Shown here in pieces: positions 62,049-64,000 of a DNA stretch of 64,000 bases. The position numbers were made by a program, and so were the translations under genes. Source of the stretch: Bacillus sp. BA3 (GTDB taxonomy: Bacteria; Bacillota; Bacilli; Bacillales; DSM-1321); NCBI GenBank assembly GCA_002835675.1, contig PIZR01000001.1, positions 660,075 through 724,074 of the forward strand. The letters run 5' to 3'. How positions within the stretch are numbered: position 1 is the stretch's first letter; the number at the start of each line of letters is the position of its first letter. Under the pieces are notes generated by a model. The model made no database searches. It was not told where the DNA came from and worked only from the letters and a program-made list of their open reading frames with translations.

Positions 62049-64000
62049 ATGACTGACGTAAATGTTAATTTTCCACCTACGGTTTCACCGAATAGATCGG
62101 TGACTGCGGGTGATGTGGAATCAATGGTAACACAAGTAAAGGCAGATGTTGAAGGCCAGGTGAGTGTTGTTTCCGCACAGTTGGCGGATACAGTGATGGA
62201 TTTAAAAAGCGGTGGGATAAATGTATTATCATCAGGGGCAACTGGTACTGGTAATGTTATAGATTCAAATGCTATCAGTAGTGCTTTGTCATTAACAGCG
62301 ATTAGTTCTGTTCAACGTGTTAAAATTCCTGATGGTACGTACCTTGTCAATAAGACAATAGTTATTCCTAGAGGAGTTCACCTAGAATTAGGGCAAAAAG
62401 CAATTATTAGACCTACATCTGGTGATTTCAACATATTCCAATTAAAGCCTGAAGCAAGGTTGACAGGTGGAGTAGTTGATTTACAAAATGTAAATTTCAC
62501 AAAAGCTGTTTACTACTTAGATGCAGAAGATGTATTTCAATTTTACGGTCAGAGCGCAGTAATTTCAGATATGAACATACTGAACAAAGTCCCAACAGTT
62601 AAAGGTGCTTTTACAGGTACAGGCATATTCTGTGAAGCAAAAACGAATATGGGATTTATTGATAATGTTAAGTTTAATAATCTTACTTTCATTAATTTTG
62701 ATAAAGTTATACATTTACGGGTTGATCCTATTTTGGATGAAATGTTTAAAACAGACCCTAACGTTATGGCATGGGTAAATGCTAACTACTTCTTTCAAAT
62801 AACTGCACAAAACTTTAAGTACGGTATTTATCTAGAAGGAAAAGCTAGTGTGCCGCGAGATGTAGGTGGAAACATGTTCGATCAATGTCAATTTCAAGCT
62901 GAAGAGACTACAGAGGCAATCGTATATTGTGAAGGCGCTTATAATACATTCAATATATTCATGTGGGACTTACATAAAATGAACGATGCAAAACCAGCTA
63001 TTCAGTTTGCCAAAAGCTCAAGGTTTAATGAGATTCATACAGCAATGCAGCTAGAAATTACTGAGTCATGGAAAGATGAAGGCTACATGAATAAAATTTG
63101 TAGTCCAGGGAACTACGTGACAGAGACTAGGACTTTAGCTAATCGTATCTCTACACCCTATAAAGGTCAGTTTAATGGCAATCAAGATGACTACCTAATT
63201 AACGGTAACCTTCGTGGATACACAGTGACACAAACAAAAGGTGCTGCGCCTACAGGTACACTGACAGACATATTTCTACCGGATTCTGAACAGGGACCCT
63301 CGTGGAATATGACTGGAACAGACTACATGAATCCCATAGAAATCGTTATTGACTGTTCCATCGATCCAATTGTATACGCTCAGTATATTGGTACCGTACA
63401 TCCTTGGGATGCCGTACCCGAAGGACTTCTTGTGGAAGGATGGACTGGGACAGAATGGATATGGCTGCATGAAGTGAAAGGGAATCAGTCGAATGACTAT
63501 ATTATATCGCCACCATATTCTGCTGTAGATTTCCTACATAAAATTCGTATATCATTCTACGGATCACCAAAAGCTGATAAGAAGGTAACAATTGGTCGAG
63601 TGGTTGCTATTTCTTCTAAAAGTCTAGGAAAAGCATATATCCCTCAGTTTACCGATGCGTTGTCAATGGTTGATGAAAATGGAGTTGTCAGAACTATAAA
63701 GCTTAATGCAGACGGAACATGGAGTAATTCCACTACAAATTCCCCTTCTATCTCACCAGCATTGCCTGGTGAAGCAACTATGGCTGGCGATCAAGACGAT
63801 ATTCTTCTATTGGCAGACAAGCGTTATTCAGTTATTTCAACAGGCGCGGTCAAAACAGCGGGAAATATTGCAGATATGTTCTCTTTAAAACGTGAATCAT
63901 TCTGCCGATGGACAAATCCAACTACTGCAGCTCCGATTGTAATAGAGATAGATTTTGGTACTAAGCCTATTCAGTACATGGAAACTTTAGGTCTGAATTT
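62049..64000 (+). CDS. Tail spike/fibre with beta-helix start (3' end outside the window)
   Basis: ATG 62049 behind AAGGAGTG; the frame stays open for 650 codons to the window end. Residues about 1-70 form a baseplate-binding start. From about 85 on, IPDGTYLVNKTIVIPRGVHL is the typical opening of a right-handed beta-helix (pectate lyase-like) depolymerase, and later parts (ANYFFQITAQNFKYGIYLEG, GNMFDQCQFQAEETTEAIVY) continue the coils. A C-terminal lectin-like part follows. It probably binds and may cut a host surface polysaccharide. Confidence 0.85.
   Translation, partial: MTDVNVNFPPTVSPNRSVTAGDVESMVTQVKADVEGQVSVVSAQLADTVMDLKSGGINVLSSGATGTGNVIDSNAISSALSLTAISSVQRVKIPDGTYLVNKTIVIPRGVHLELGQKAIIRPTSGDFNIFQLKPEARLTGGVVDLQNVNFTKAVYYLDAEDVFQFYGQSAVISDMNILNKVPTVKGAFTGTGIFCEAKTNMGFIDNVKFNNLTFINFDKVIHLRVDPILDEMFKTDPNVMAWVNANYFFQITAQNFKYGIYLEGKASVPRDVGGNMFDQCQFQAEETTEAIVYCEGAYNTFNIFMWDLHKMNDAKPAIQFAKSSRFNEIHTAMQLEITESWKDEGYMNKICSPGNYVTETRTLANRISTPYKGQFNGNQDDYLINGNLRGYTVTQTKGAAPTGTLTDIFLPDSEQGPSWNMTGTDYMNPIEIVIDCSIDPIVYAQYIGTVHPWDAVPEGLLVEGWTGTEWIWLHEVKGNQSNDYIISPPYSAVDFLHKIRISFYGSPKADKKVTIGRVVAISSKSLGKAYIPQFTDALSMVDENGVVRTIKLNADGTWSNSTTNSPSISPALPGEATMAGDQDDILLLADKRYSVISTGAVKTAGNIADMFSLKRESFCRWTNPTTAAPIVIEIDFGTKPIQYMETLGLN

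Overview
The window looks like a low-GC Gram-positive Bacillaceae chromosome (Bacillus or Peribacillus type). Reasons: AGGAGG-type ribosome binding sites, frequent TTG and GTG starts, an RsbP/RsbQ pair, a YwqH/YwqI/LXG toxin locus, Fur boxes and U-rich hairpin terminators. No rRNA, tRNA, CRISPR array or intact insertion sequence was seen.

Region 1 (1-9.4 kb) starts with the end of a serine hydrolase gene and some small genes. It then holds a polymorphic-toxin locus: two small partner proteins, one full LXG toxin with an HNH-like nuclease tip, and its presumed immunity gene. Behind it lie orphan cassettes that repeat the same linker sequence but carry other tips: a DNA/RNA non-specific nuclease with a YezG-type immunity gene, and a frameshifted CdiA-CT RNase-like tip with a CdiI-like gene. 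A fragment of the GC-rich toxin backbone closes the array.

Region 2 (9.4-25.8 kb) is ordinary accessory chromosome. It holds a Fur-controlled siderophore-binding lipoprotein, a B1-type metallo-beta-lactamase homologue with an ATT start and two changed zinc ligands, rsbP/rsbQ-like stress genes, a CwlK-like peptidase, a hexapeptide acyltransferase, a secreted phosphodiester glycosidase behind a perfect hairpin that buries its ribosome binding site, a TetR regulator next to a frameshifted hydrolase, an R2-like ligand-binding oxidase and a YitT membrane protein.

Region 3 (25.8-32.7 kb) mixes small phage-like genes and remnants with a vitamin B6 unit (ECF S-component and pyridoxal kinase, divergent). 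One module, a small acidic gene followed by a truncated minus-strand gene, occurs twice (25.8-26.7 and 31.4-32.7 kb). A third scrap of the truncated gene lies at 21.95 kb.

Region 4 (32.8 kb to the end) is a prophage of contractile-tail type that continues past the window. A minus-strand integrase lies at its edge, followed by a repressor with a palindromic operator inside its promoter and a 1102-residue single-chain RNA polymerase of the YonO/QDE-1-like two-barrel class. Next come an HNH gene, a PIN toxin-antitoxin-like pair, terminase, portal, capsid, neck, sheath, tube, tail chaperone (with a likely frameshift), tape measure, baseplate and tail fibre genes. The natural reading, by analogy with SPbeta, is that the phage polymerase transcribes the late block; this is inference. 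Lysis genes and the far attachment site are outside the window.
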